DNA of 64,000 bases, from the NCBI GenBank assembly GCA_903822185.1, contig CAIJOA010000030.1, forward strand, positions 124,001-188,000. Direction: 5' to 3'. Below the pieces are notes generated by a model. It had not been told where the DNA came from. It made no database searches and worked only from the letters and a program-made list of their open reading frames with translations. This DNA is from an uncultured Rhodospirillales bacterium (GTDB lineage: Bacteria; Pseudomonadota; Alphaproteobacteria; ATCC43930; CGMCC-115725). The translations under genes and the position numbers were made by a program. This document shows, piece by piece, positions 52,411 to 63,366 of this stretch (position 1 is the stretch's first letter; the number at the start of each line of letters is the position of its first letter).

Positions 52411-53427
52411 TCAACGATCGGGTTTGGCAATGACATAGCGTTTGTCGATGACTTGGTCACCGGTAACGTCCGTCTTTATCATGCCCTGTGCCTTAAACCA
52501 GGCGATCTGGCGTAAAATATCCTGCACATCGAGAGTCGCATCGGCATCGATATAAGAAATGCCGGCCTTCAATTGCTGCGGCGACTGGCCGACATATTTG
52601 CCGATCATGGCAAGGATTTCGGGCGCGGTCGGACCGTCGAGTCGCTTCTCGTCCGGGCCGATAAAGGCGTCGTGGTAGTCCCGCGCGGCTTTGCGAAACG
52701 CGCGCAGAAATTTCTCGACCGTGGGGCGGCGGTCATTTGCCGTTTTCGCGGCCGTGAAGACGACGCCGGTTTGGATTGGAATCTCATCGCCGACATAGCC
52801 GAGCAATTTGACATCGCTGCGGTTGATCGCCGGCGTCGTGACGGTAGCGAGAATGACGCCGCTATCGACCTGACCGCCGGTCACGCCGGTGACCTGGTTC
52901 GGCAGCGATTGCAGCGGCACCATGCGAACGCTTGCCGGGTCGATATGATACTTCGCTTCCAGCATGGCATAGGCGTAATGCGACGGGGCGCCGAATTGTG
53001 TAACCGAGCCTGAATGACCTGCCATATCCTTGAATGTTTTGAAGCCGGCTTGATACGCCTGATTGGATACGACGAACACGAAGACCGGAAAGCCGGGCGA
53101 CTCACGCGCCAGGCCGCTGATGACGCGGATCGCGTTCTGACCGGCGAGGTTATAAAGCGCGCCGCCGGGACCAGTGGCACCGAAATCGACGGCGCCCGAG
53201 ACGACCGCAACCGCGATCGGTTCGGCGGAATCGAACGCGACAATCTCGGCTTCGAGTCCCTCGGCGGCGAAATAGCCCTTTTCCTGGGCGATAAAGTTGG
53301 GACCATTCGCCGCCACTTTGACAACGCCGATCTTGATCGCCTCGGCATGGGCAAAACCACAACTCACGCCGAAGGCAACGAATCCGACGATTGCCAATCG
53401 TGCCAGACGTCCTTGCACGGAACTCAT
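52411..53427 (-). CDS. NMT1/SsuA-type ABC transporter substrate-binding protein
   Basis: The 338-residue periplasmic protein has a signal peptide (about residues 1-28, SCGFAHA). It shows the NMT1-like fold: IKIGVVKVAANGPNFIAQEK, GLEAEIVAFDSAEPIAVAVV, SGAVDFGATGPGGALYNLAG. It lies divergent from the TPP riboswitch and thiC, so a pyrimidine precursor or thiamine link is possible but not shown. No permease or ATPase genes are adjacent, so partner subunits are elsewhere. Confidence 0.85.
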   Translation of the reverse strand: MSSVQGRLARLAIVGFVAFGVSCGFAHAEAIKIGVVKVAANGPNFIAQEKGYFAAEGLEAEIVAFDSAEPIAVAVVSGAVDFGATGPGGALYNLAGQNAIRVISGLARESPGFPVFVFVVSNQAYQAGFKTFKDMAGHSGSVTQFGAPSHYAYAMLEAKYHIDPASVRMVPLQSLPNQVTGVTGGQVDSGVILATVTTPAINRSDVKLLGYVGDEIPIQTGVVFTAAKTANDRRPTVEKFLRAFRKAARDYHDAFIGPDEKRLDGPTAPEILAMIGKYVGQSPQQLKAGISYIDADATLDVQDILRQIAWFKAQGMIKTDVTGDQVIDKRYVIAKPDR

Positions 53428-53539
53428 AGGCCGACCTCCCCCTAAGATTTTTTCTTAGCCTAGCATGACGGCCGTCGGGCGGGGGCTCCGCGTGGTGCTT
53501 GACGGGGTAGTGTTTCTCTCCGAATACTGTGGTCGATTC

Positions 53540-55541
<2,002 letters not shown>

Positions 55542-55547
55542 GCCGTC

Positions 55548-55991
55548 ATGGCCGAACCGATCAGCCGTGAATACCCCAATCGGCCTTTCACCGCCGCGCT
55601 GGCTGTTTGCCGGCGCGGCGGCAAGCTGCTGATCGCGGAACGGCAAAAGGCCGGGTCTAGCTTTTCGGGCAAATGGGGTTTCCCCGGCGGGATGCAGGAG
55701 GTAGGCGAGACTATCCTTGCGGCTGCCGCGCGCGAACTGCTGGAAGAGACAGGCGTCGTTGCCGAGCCGTTGCGGGTGATCGACGCCTTCGACGTTATTG
55801 GCAAGGACCCGGATGAGCGTATCCGCGCGCACTTTACGCTGATCTGCGTCCTACTCGACTGGAAGTCGGGCGAGGGCGAGCCGATCGAGGATGCGGCCCA
55901 GCTTGGCTGGTACACGCCGGATGATGCGCTCAAGGGGCTCGAACTTTTCCCCGATACGTTGCGTCTGATGAAAGCCGCGCTTGCGGTCTAA
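55548..55991 (+). CDS. Nudix hydrolase
   Basis: The 147-residue protein has a full Nudix box (GGMQEVGETILAAAARELLE, then ETGV), giving the metal-binding ReUxEE pattern. It starts six bases after thiC and is probably in the same riboswitch-controlled unit, suggesting a housecleaning role for a pyrimidine or nucleotide intermediate in thiamine synthesis. The substrate cannot be told from the sequence. Confidence 0.9.
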   Translation: MAEPISREYPNRPFTAALAVCRRGGKLLIAERQKAGSSFSGKWGFPGGMQEVGETILAAAARELLEETGVVAEPLRVIDAFDVIGKDPDERIRAHFTLICVLLDWKSGEGEPIEDAAQLGWYTPDDALKGLELFPDTLRLMKAALAV

Positions 55992-56082
55992 TATCGCGAC
56001 GGAAGCTTTTGAAATATCTTGAATTCGGCGCCGCTCATCCGTAGCCTTGAATTCCCAGCAACTTACGAAAGGAGGTGATCCC

Positions 56083-56160
56083 GTGTCTCATTGCCAAGGA
56101 CGGCGGACGTATTCGACCGTATTCGGGATTGCTGCCTCGATAGGAATTTCTGTCCAGTAA
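56083..56160 (+). CDS. Possible 25-residue peptide behind a perfect Shine-Dalgarno
   Basis: AAAGGAGGTGATCC (56068-56081) is fully complementary to the 3' end of 16S rRNA. Seven bases past its GGAGG core a GTG opens a 25-residue frame (SHCQGRRTYSTVFGIAASIG and five more residues). It ends well before the hairpin at 56198. It may be a leader peptide or a very highly translated micro-protein. The long SD could also stall ribosomes. Nothing in it is recognisable. Confidence 0.4.
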   Translation: MSHCQGRRTYSTVFGIAASIGISVQ

Positions 56161-56197
56161 GCAAGACCGCGGCGAACGTCGCCGCTTCGGACAAGTG

Positions 56198-56226
56198 GGA
56201 AGGGCCGTCCTGGTTAGGGCGGCCCT
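56198..56226 (+). terminator. Possible terminator or attenuator hairpin
   Basis: AAGGGCCG pairs with CGGCCCTT around a twelve-base loop; only a weak T-rich tail (TTCTGCTTT) follows. It lies between the 25-codon ORF and the small membrane protein gene. Confidence 0.4.
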
Positions 56227-56296
56227 TCTGCTTTGGGGAACTATTGGACCCGCACAACCATTTTGTTTCTGGAAAGTCTTTTTGCAGGAGCAGAAC

Positions 56297-56518
56297 ATGC
56301 GCGGTTTATTGATCCTCGGCGTCGTCCTCATCATTGCCGGTATCGGCGCCTTGATCGTCAACGTCATTCCCGTCCATCACACTGAACAGGTGGCGAAGAT
56401 CGGCCCCATCGTCGCGTCGAAGGACACCGAAACCGACTATTTCATCCCGACTTGGGCTGGTGCGGCGATCATCGTCCTCGGCGGCGGTTTGGTCTTCGCC
56501 GGCGCGCGTAAGGCGTAA
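56297..56518 (+). CDS. Small two-TM protein (DUF3185-like)
   Basis: The 73-residue protein has an N-terminal membrane helix (LLILGVVLIIAGIGALIVNV), a polar loop (VHHTEQVAKIGPIVASKD) and a second helix (WAGAAIIVLGGGLVFAGA). GCAGGAG gives a clear start at 56297. The pattern recalls DUF3185 proteins of unknown function. The leader upstream carries a strong SD, a tiny ORF and a hairpin that might regulate it. Confidence 0.75.
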   Translation: MRGLLILGVVLIIAGIGALIVNVIPVHHTEQVAKIGPIVASKDTETDYFIPTWAGAAIIVLGGGLVFAGARKA

Positions 56519-56567
56519 TCCCGTTTCGAGGCTTGCGATTGCATCGGCGGCGGATTAAACGCCGCCG

Positions 56568-57446
56568 ATGCAAGACGCTGTCGGTACGCTTCCCGTCGTT
56601 CGTAAAATTGCCGAGCTGCGGCGCATGGTCGCCGCTTGGCACCGCGCCGGAGACACGGTTGCGTTGGTGCCGACCATGGGGGCTCTCCATCGCGGCCATC
56701 TCACCTTGGTGCAGCATGCGTGCGGCTTGGCCCGTCATGTGATCGCGAGTGTTTTCGTCAACCCGACCCAGTTCGGCCCCAACGAAGATTTCAGCCGCTA
56801 TCCACGTGACGAAGCCGGCGACGCTGCCAAGTTGGTAGGTGCCGGCTGTTCACTGCTCTATGCGCCGGATGCCGGCGAAATGTATCCGCCGAATTTTGCG
56901 ACCACCGTCTCGGCCGGCGCTCTCGCCGAACCGCTCGAAAATCAATTTCGCCCCGGCCATTTCACCGGTGTCGCGACGGTCGTGACAAAACTGCTGCTAC
57001 AGTCGCAAGCCGACATCGCCTGCTTCGGCGAGAAGGACTACCAGCAGCTTCAGATCATCCGCCGACTGGCACGCGATCTCGATATTCCCATTCGCATTGA
57101 GGCAGTGCCGACGGTGCGCGAGCCCGATGGCTTGGCGCTGTCATCGCGCAACTCGTATCTCTCCGACGATGAACGCCGCATCGCGCCGGCATTGCATCGC
57201 GTGCTGACCGACGTTGCCGCACGATTTGCTGCCGGTGCTTCGACGCAGGATGTCGCGGCGTGGGGCGCCGCTGAATTGTTGCGCGCCGGTTTTGCCAAGC
57301 TCGATTATCTCGATTTGCGCGATGCCGAAACCTTGCAGCCGCTCGTCGATCGCAGCCGGCCGGGCCGGGCGCTGGTGGCGGCGTGGCTCGGCAAAACACG
57401 GTTGATCGATAATCAGGCCTTGCCGCCGACGAAAAACGCCGGCTGA
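56568..57446 (+). CDS. panC: Pantothenate synthetase PanC
   Basis: The 292-residue enzyme condenses pantoate with beta-alanine using ATP. Motifs are ALVPTMGALHRGHLTLVQHA (HIGH-type), SVFVNPTQFGPNEDFSRYPR, FGEKDYQQLQIIRRLARDLD, GLALSSRNSYLSDDERRIAP (KMSKS-like). The length is normal. panB is not adjacent. The stop overlaps the following gene by one base. Confidence 0.95.
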   Translation: MQDAVGTLPVVRKIAELRRMVAAWHRAGDTVALVPTMGALHRGHLTLVQHACGLARHVIASVFVNPTQFGPNEDFSRYPRDEAGDAAKLVGAGCSLLYAPDAGEMYPPNFATTVSAGALAEPLENQFRPGHFTGVATVVTKLLLQSQADIACFGEKDYQQLQIIRRLARDLDIPIRIEAVPTVREPDGLALSSRNSYLSDDERRIAPALHRVLTDVAARFAAGASTQDVAAWGAAELLRAGFAKLDYLDLRDAETLQPLVDRSRPGRALVAAWLGKTRLIDNQALPPTKNAG

Positions 57447-57883
57447 TGCGCTGTTGGATCCTCGCCACCTTCTTGCTCGCGGCGAGCACCGGTTTCGCCG
57501 GCGCAAGTCCGGACAGCGACGCTTTGGTGAAATACGGCCTGATCGGCAGTTGGGCGGTCGATTGCAAGAAGCCGCCCGCAGACGACAACCCCTTCCAAGT
57601 CATCACCCCGTCCAACGCCGGCGAGCCGACCCGCCAGCTCATGACCGGTAACGGCAATCATACCAGCCCGACGCCGCTCCATGATGTCGCGCGGGTCGAT
57701 GCCGATCATTTGCGCTTCTCCTTCACGCAGGGCATGGCCGTCGTGACCGTTACGCTCGTCAAAGAAAAAGGCCGGATACGGCCAACGGAATCGCAAACCG
57801 GCGATGGTCAGGTCGTGGTCAAGGACGGCATCGTCGTTCGCAGCGGCCAGCAGACGATCTGGCTCCAAAAATGCCCGGACTGA
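57446..57883 (+). CDS. Exported protein of unknown function
   Basis: The 145-residue protein has a signal peptide (about residues 1-20, [11 protein letters not shown]). The mature part contains [20 protein letters not shown], a motif common in small alphaproteobacterial exported proteins that begin 'GxWxxDC', then beta-rich sequence ([20 protein letters not shown]) and a C-terminal Cys (WLQKCPD) that may bond with the first. It overlaps the panC stop, so expression is coupled, but no functional link is known. Confidence 0.72.
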   Translation: MRCWILATFLLAASTGFAGASPDSDALVKYGLIGSWAVDCKKPPADDNPFQVITPSNAGEPTRQLMTGNGNHTSPTPLHDVARVDADHLRFSFTQGMAVVTVTLVKEKGRIRPTESQTGDGQVVVKDGIVVRSGQQTIWLQKCPD

Positions 57884-57977
57884 CTGCGTAACCGATAGCG
57901 CTGTGCTACCATCGGCCAAAGCCGGAAGAAACCGGCTGGTGGTTCGTTGTCGATCGTCACAAGAAGGAAAAGCGGCA

Positions 57978-59033
57978 GTGAAGGTTCTTGTCACGGGCGG
58001 CGCGGGGTTCATCGGTACGTCTGTCGTCCGTCATCTTCTCGGCGAGGGCGACGAGGTTATCAATCTCGACAAGCTCACCTATGCCGGTTCCAACCCGCCA
58101 CTAGGGCCGTTCGGCGACAACGGCCGCTATATGCTTGAGGTTGCGGATGTCGCCGATTTCGGCGGTGTCACCCGTGCGCTGGCCAAACATCGTCCCGATA
58201 CGATCATGCACCTCGCTGCCGAGACGCATGTGGATCGCTCGATCGACAGCCCGGCCGAATTCATCCATTCCAACCTCGTCGGCACTTTCGTCATGCTGGA
58301 AGCGACGCGGGCCTATTTCCGCACGCTCGATGATGCGGCGAAGGCAGCATTTCGCTTTCATCTGATTTCGACCGACGAGGTGTTCGGTTCGCTCGATGGT
58401 GGCGGCGAGGCCGACGAAAATTCGCGCTATCAGCCGAACAGCCCTTATGCAGCATCGAAGGCGGGCGCCGATCATCTCGCTCGTGCCTGGCACAAGACCT
58501 ACGGTCTGCCGATCCTGGCGACCAACTGCTCGAACAATTACGGGCCGTGGCAGTTTCCGGAAAAACTCATTCCGTTGGTAATTCTCAACGCGCTCGACGG
58601 TAAGAAACTGCCGATCTATGGCGCGGGCGCGAATATCCGCGACTGGCTTTATGTCGGCGATCATGCGGCGGCGCTTGTCGCGGTGCTACGCAAAGGCAAG
58701 GTCGGCGAAACCTATAACATTGCCGGCAACGAGCAGCATTCGAACATCGACATTGTCAAAATGATCTGCGCCATCCTCGACGAGGAACGGCCGGATTCAC
58801 CGCATCGCCCTCATGCCAATCTGATCGAGTTCGTCACCGACCGGCCGGGCCATGATCTGCGCTACGCCGTCGATGACGCGAAGATCCGGCGCGAACTCGG
58901 CTGGAAGCCTGCTGAAAATCTCGTCACCGGCATGCGCAAGACGGTGAAGTGGTATCTCGACAATCAAGCTTGGTGGGAACCGATCCGTAGTGGCGTCTAT
59001 CGCGGCGAGCGGTTGGGAAAAACTGCCAAATAA
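57978..59033 (+). CDS. rfbB: dTDP-glucose 4,6-dehydratase RfbB
   Basis: The GTG start at 57978 follows AAGGAAA. The 351-residue short-chain dehydrogenase has the NAD-binding TGGAGFIG at the N-terminus, [28 protein letters not shown] with the active-site Thr/Asp/Glu, YAASK with the catalytic Tyr and Lys, and [20 protein letters not shown]. It makes dTDP-4-keto-6-deoxyglucose for rhamnose-type sugars. rfbA, rfbC and rfbD are not adjacent, so the rest of the pathway must be elsewhere. Confidence 0.92.
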   Translation: MKVLVTGGAGFIGTSVVRHLLGEGDEVINLDKLTYAGSNPPLGPFGDNGRYMLEVADVADFGGVTRALAKHRPDTIMHLAAETHVDRSIDSPAEFIHSNLVGTFVMLEATRAYFRTLDDAAKAAFRFHLISTDEVFGSLDGGGEADENSRYQPNSPYAASKAGADHLARAWHKTYGLPILATNCSNNYGPWQFPEKLIPLVILNALDGKKLPIYGAGANIRDWLYVGDHAAALVAVLRKGKVGETYNIAGNEQHSNIDIVKMICAILDEERPDSPHRPHANLIEFVTDRPGHDLRYAVDDAKIRRELGWKPAENLVTGMRKTVKWYLDNQAWWEPIRSGVYRGERLGKTAK

Positions 59034-59081
59034 ACATCGCGCACGAAAGAAGCGCGCGGCAACGAACGGGGGAGACGAAGA

Positions 59082-60083
59082 ATGCGTGGCGTAAAAACGG
59101 CGATCGGTATTCTTGCGGTGATGCTGCTGGCAGCACAAACGGTCAGCGCAGAGCCGGTGAAAATCCGTACCGGCTGGCTGGTCGTGCCGAACATGATCTT
59201 CCCGCTGATGCCTTTGAAGCCCGAGGTGCTGAAGCATTACGGCAAGTCCTACGAGCTTGAACTCATCCATTTCACCGGGACGCCGCCGCAGATCACGGCG
59301 CTCGCTTCGAAAGAACTCGATCTCTCGCCGCTCAGCTTCTCGGCTTTTGCTTTGGCCGTGACCAACGCACATCTCGAAAATCTACGTATCGTCGCCGATG
59401 GGTTGCAAGACGGCGCGCCGGGTTGGCAGACCAACGAATTCCTGGTCGAGAAGGACGGTCCTATCCATCGTGTCGAAGACCTCAAAGGCAAGGTCGTCGC
59501 CAGCAACGCGTTCGGCGGTGCTGTCGATATCGGGTTGCGCGCGATGCTCAAGAAGCATGGTCTTGAGGATAAGCGCGATCTCTCGATCATCGAAATCCAG
59601 GTGCCGAACATGAAGGCGGCCCTGGCCGAGCATAAGGTGGCGCTGATCTCACCGCTGCCACCCTTCACCCGCGATCCCGATCTGAAAGCGATCTCGAAGG
59701 TCCTCTTCACGCAGCGCGATGCGTTGGGCCTCGCCCAGACGATCAGCCTGACGACGCGCAGCGAGTTCATCGCTGAACATCGCGGCGCCTTCGTCGATTT
59801 CCTCGAAGATCAGCTTTCGTTCCTGCGCTGGCTGACCGATCCGGCCAATCACAAGGATGCAGTCGCGCTGGCAGCCTCGTTCAACAAGCAGCCGCCTGAA
59901 AAACTCGATTGGGCTTTCACCCACGAAGATTCCTATCGCGATCTGCAGGGCACGCCCGACGTCAAGGCGCTGCAATCGAACGTCGATATGATGAGCGATC
60001 TCGGCCTGATGAAAGGAAAGATCGACGTGAAGAAATATGTCGATCTCAGCTTGGTGAAAGAAGCTGCCGCGCGTCTGAAGTAG
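59082..60083 (+). CDS. NMT1-like ABC transporter substrate-binding protein
   Basis: The 333-residue periplasmic protein has a signal peptide (about residues 1-23, AAQTVSAE). The fold is of the NMT1/SsuA class: FPLMPLKPEVLKHYGKSYEL, GTPPQITALASKELDLSPLS, SNAFGGAVDIGLRAMLKKHG. No permease or ATPase lies next to it. GGGGGAGA is upstream of the start. The substrate is unknown. Confidence 0.82.
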   Translation: MRGVKTAIGILAVMLLAAQTVSAEPVKIRTGWLVVPNMIFPLMPLKPEVLKHYGKSYELELIHFTGTPPQITALASKELDLSPLSFSAFALAVTNAHLENLRIVADGLQDGAPGWQTNEFLVEKDGPIHRVEDLKGKVVASNAFGGAVDIGLRAMLKKHGLEDKRDLSIIEIQVPNMKAALAEHKVALISPLPPFTRDPDLKAISKVLFTQRDALGLAQTISLTTRSEFIAEHRGAFVDFLEDQLSFLRWLTDPANHKDAVALAASFNKQPPEKLDWAFTHEDSYRDLQGTPDVKALQSNVDMMSDLGLMKGKIDVKKYVDLSLVKEAAARLK

Positions 60084-60084
60084 T

Positions 60085-61326
60085 TCAGGTCTCGAAGCGG
60101 GTGAAGTCGATATCGTGTAATTGGCGCGGTGCGCCGTAATCACGAATCAACTGGCATGGGTCACGGGTAAGTTCGGCGCCGCTGCGCTCGGATTCCGGCT
60201 TCAATTGCCCTTCGAGATAGGCGCCGAGATAACGCGAATGGCCGATCAGGGCGCGGCCGAAGGCTTGGCGTTCTCGTTCGTATCGCAGCAATGCCGTATC
60301 GATATCGTCCGTCTCGGCCAGCGCCTCGACGAGCCCGACGGCGTCGAGCGCTGCTTTGCTGGTGCCGGCGGCGACATGGGGGCGGGCGACGAACGCCGAA
60401 TCACCCAACAGGGCGACACGGCCGAAGACGAGTTGCGGCGCTTCCATGTCGGTGATCGCCTGCAGCAGCGGCTGCGGCACGCGCTGGACGATGTCGGCTA
60501 GAACCGGCGACAGATTGGTCACGGCCGCAGCCTTCATCTCGGCGATGAATTCCGGTCGCATCAAAGGCGGCGGGATCGACAAGCCGTGATGCTTACCGCT
60601 CGCATCGGTGAACATAGCCTTCTGCGTCTCGGCATCGGTGGGCCGATACCAGATGAAATAATAGCGCCGATGGCCGGGACGGGTGTCGTTATTGAGGCCC
60701 GGCACGGCAAGTGACACGACCATTTCGCCTTCGGGAAACGAGAAGGCGCAATAATCGAGCAGCGTCGCCTGTCCTGCCGGCGGCATGTCCTTTTCGTCGA
60801 TGAGACCGCGCCAGGCGATATAGCCGGCCGGGCGGGGCGCGACATCGGGCATGAACTGACGGCGCACGGTCGAAAAAACACCGTCCGCCGCGATCAGAAG
60901 ATCGGCTTCCTCGCGCGATCCGTCGGCAAAGATCGCCGTTACCTTGTCGGTCGATTGCTCGACCTGAGTCAGATTCATGCCCGTGCGATAGCGGTCGGAG
61001 GGAAACGCCGCGCGTAACGGCAGGTAGATGATCGCCCAAGCGCTGCCGTTCGAGGCGCGGGGAATGTCGAACGCGACGTCGCCTTTCTGATCGAGCCAGA
61101 CCGAGCGCGTGCCTTTGAAAGCGAACGTGCGGTCGATCTTGATGCCGATGCGGTGCATCGTTTCCAGCAGTTCCGAGGAAATGCCGAGGCCGGCGCCGCG
61201 GTCGGCCAGATCACCGGCGCTGCGTTCGAAGATGGTGGCGTCCCAACCCGCTTGGCGCAGCAAGTGCGCCGCACAGAGACCGCCGATCGAACCACCGATG
61301 ATAAGGGCGCGGCGGGGCTTGCTCAT
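60085..61326 (-). CDS. FAD-dependent monooxygenase (PHBH-like)
   Basis: The 413-residue flavoprotein hydroxylase has the FAD-binding Rossmann start ALIIGGSIGGLCAAHLLRQA, EADLLIAADGVFSTVRRQFM (DG motif), and VALLGDSAFVARPHVAAGTS (GD motif). The middle and end resemble the 2,6-dihydroxypyridine 3-hydroxylase type. It probably hydroxylates an aromatic or heteroaromatic substrate. It ends two bases from the binding protein gene, convergent. Confidence 0.87.
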   Translation of the reverse strand: MSKPRRALIIGGSIGGLCAAHLLRQAGWDATIFERSAGDLADRGAGLGISSELLETMHRIGIKIDRTFAFKGTRSVWLDQKGDVAFDIPRASNGSAWAIIYLPLRAAFPSDRYRTGMNLTQVEQSTDKVTAIFADGSREEADLLIAADGVFSTVRRQFMPDVAPRPAGYIAWRGLIDEKDMPPAGQATLLDYCAFSFPEGEMVVSLAVPGLNNDTRPGHRRYYFIWYRPTDAETQKAMFTDASGKHHGLSIPPPLMRPEFIAEMKAAAVTNLSPVLADIVQRVPQPLLQAITDMEAPQLVFGRVALLGDSAFVARPHVAAGTSKAALDAVGLVEALAETDDIDTALLRYERERQAFGRALIGHSRYLGAYLEGQLKPESERSGAELTRDPCQLIRDYGAPRQLHDIDFTRFET

Positions 61327-61334
61327 AGTTGCGA

Positions 61335-63254
61335 CTAGGGCTGTTGCGACGCGGCGAGCGCAGGGGCCGCTTCGCCGTCGCCGTACTCGGGGACAAGTTC
61401 CCGCAGGATGCTGAGGACGCGTTCTTCGCGTCCGTCCTGGACATGCTGGCTGAGTTCGTCCAGCGAACGGTGAAGCATCGCGTAATCGATCGTGCGCGGG
61501 GCCGCCAACTTGATGCCGTTGGCTTTGGTCGTCATCAGGGTTTCGTTGGCGTAGAAGAGTTCTTCGTAAAGTTTCTCGCCCGGTCGCAGCCCGACGAAGT
61601 CGATCTTGATATCGATGCCCGGCCGTTTTCCTGCCAGGCGAATCATCTGCGTCGCTAGATCGGCGATCTTCACCGGTTCGCCCATATCGAGGACAAAAAT
61701 CTTGCCGCGGACTTCGTTGTCTTCGCTGGCTAGGGCCGACGATTGCAGGACCAGCTCGACGGCCTCGCGTACGGTCATGAAAAAACGCGAGATGTCCGGA
61801 TGCGTCACGGTCAACGGCCCTCCGGCGGCGAGCTGACGCTGGAACAACGGCACGACCGAGCCGGTCGATCCCAAGACATTGCCGAAGCGGACGGTCACAT
61901 AGCGCGTACCTTGGTCGCGCCGCGCTTCGACGATATCGAGCGACTGGCAGACACTTTCGGCGAGGCGTTTCGTCGCGCCCATGACGTTGGGCGGGTTGAC
62001 CGCTTTGTCGGTCGAGATCATCACCATCGCGATGACGCCGTGTACCCGGCAGGCTTCGGCGACATTGCGCGTGCCCAGCACGTTGGTGACGATGCCTTCG
62101 ATCGGATTGGCCTCGACCATCGGTACATGCTTCAGGGCGGCGGCGTGGAAGACGAGTTCGGGCCGCTCGGCGGCCATGACCTCATCGACGCGGCGGCGTT
62201 CGCGCACATCGCCGATGATCGCCCGGCGTCTGATCTCGGGAAAGCGTTCGCCGATCTCCTGGTCGATCGTATAGAGCGCATATTCGCCGTTATCGAACAG
62301 CGCCAATTGCGCCGGTTCGTAAGAGGCGATCTGCCGCGACAGCTCACTGCCGATGGTGCCTCCCGCTCCCGTCACGAGGACGCGACGGCCGGCGATCAGC
62401 TTGCGCATGCCGACATGGTCGAGCACGGTTTGCGGCCGCCCCAACAGATCCTCGATCGCGACCGGCTGAACTTTCTGGATATCGTCTTCGCGGGTCTCGC
62501 GGAAATCGGTGAGGCGCGGTACGCGCGACAGCGGGATGCCGGATTCGGCGGAGAAATCGAGCAGCTTGCGCGCTGCGCCGCGGCTCAATTCCTGGCAGAC
62601 GATCAGACGCTGCGGCCGGTCGCGGTGACGCGTGAGGTCGGCGACGATCTTTTCGATTTCATCGAACGTGCCGAGGACCGGCGTGCCGCCGATATCGCGG
62701 CCGACGCGGGTGTCGGTATCGGCAAGGATGCCGGTGACGCGATAGGAACGGCGGGAATCGCGACCGATGACGCGGATGAACAGATCGGCGCCTTCGCGCG
62801 CGCCCAGCAGCAGGATCGGCACCGGCGCATAGCTCATCGGCTCGAATACATGGCCGAGGCCGCGATCCTTATAGACGCGATAAGCAAAGCGCGGTCCGCC
62901 CAGCATCGCCATCAGCAGCAGCCAGTTGATGCCGACCAGCGAGCGCGGCATGTCTTGAAGGCGCGTCGCGATAAAAATCGCCGGAAAGAAAATCAGAATG
63001 ACGAGCGTTACGCCGCGGAGCAGCGCCAAAAGATCGGGCAGCGAGGCGTAGCGCCAAATCCCGCGATAAAGCCCCGACCACCAGAACACGACGCCGGCGA
63101 CGACGGCGAAGGCGAGGTCATAAGTGACGATCGTCGTCGGCGAATATTGGACGATGTCGCCGCCGACCCGCAGATAAAAGGACAGCACAAAGGACAGCGC
63201 CGCCATGATGACGTCATGGGCGAAGGCGGCGAACGAGCGGCTGGTGATCTTCAT
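61335..63254 (-). CDS. Membrane-bound nucleotide-sugar 4,6-dehydratase/epimerase (PglF/WbpM-like)
   Basis: The ATG at 63254 follows AGGA at good spacing. The 639-residue protein has four N-terminal membrane helices (FVLSFYLRVGGDIVQYSP, LAFAVVAGVVFWWSGLYRGI and others), a CoA-binding-like domain, and a C-terminal SDR domain: VTGAGGTIGSELSRQIASYE and STDKAVNPPNVMGATKRLAE, where Met replaces the usual active-site Tyr as in WbpM. It makes 4-keto-6-deoxy sugars for O-antigen, capsule or protein glycans. With rfbB and the glycosyltransferase it marks a polysaccharide locus. Confidence 0.92.
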   Translation of the reverse strand: MKITSRSFAAFAHDVIMAALSFVLSFYLRVGGDIVQYSPTTIVTYDLAFAVVAGVVFWWSGLYRGIWRYASLPDLLALLRGVTLVILIFFPAIFIATRLQDMPRSLVGINWLLLMAMLGGPRFAYRVYKDRGLGHVFEPMSYAPVPILLLGAREGADLFIRVIGRDSRRSYRVTGILADTDTRVGRDIGGTPVLGTFDEIEKIVADLTRHRDRPQRLIVCQELSRGAARKLLDFSAESGIPLSRVPRLTDFRETREDDIQKVQPVAIEDLLGRPQTVLDHVGMRKLIAGRRVLVTGAGGTIGSELSRQIASYEPAQLALFDNGEYALYTIDQEIGERFPEIRRRAIIGDVRERRRVDEVMAAERPELVFHAAALKHVPMVEANPIEGIVTNVLGTRNVAEACRVHGVIAMVMISTDKAVNPPNVMGATKRLAESVCQSLDIVEARRDQGTRYVTVRFGNVLGSTGSVVPLFQRQLAAGGPLTVTHPDISRFFMTVREAVELVLQSSALASEDNEVRGKIFVLDMGEPVKIADLATQMIRLAGKRPGIDIKIDFVGLRPGEKLYEELFYANETLMTTKANGIKLAAPRTIDYAMLHRSLDELSQHVQDGREERVLSILRELVPEYGDGEAAPALAASQQP

Positions 63255-63366
63255 CAAGTGTCCTACGGGTCGCATCGGACGTTAGAAAACGCGATGCGAC
63301 GCAGCAAGCGGCAATTACCCGCGACGAAACCTAATTACCTGAAATCGCTGCAAGCTTTGGCCCTAT

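Noticed and set aside
56068-56081. Remnant of a 16S rRNA gene on the minus strand
   Set aside because: Only about 14 bases match the 3' end of 16S rRNA; flanking sequence does not. A perfect Shine-Dalgarno explains it.
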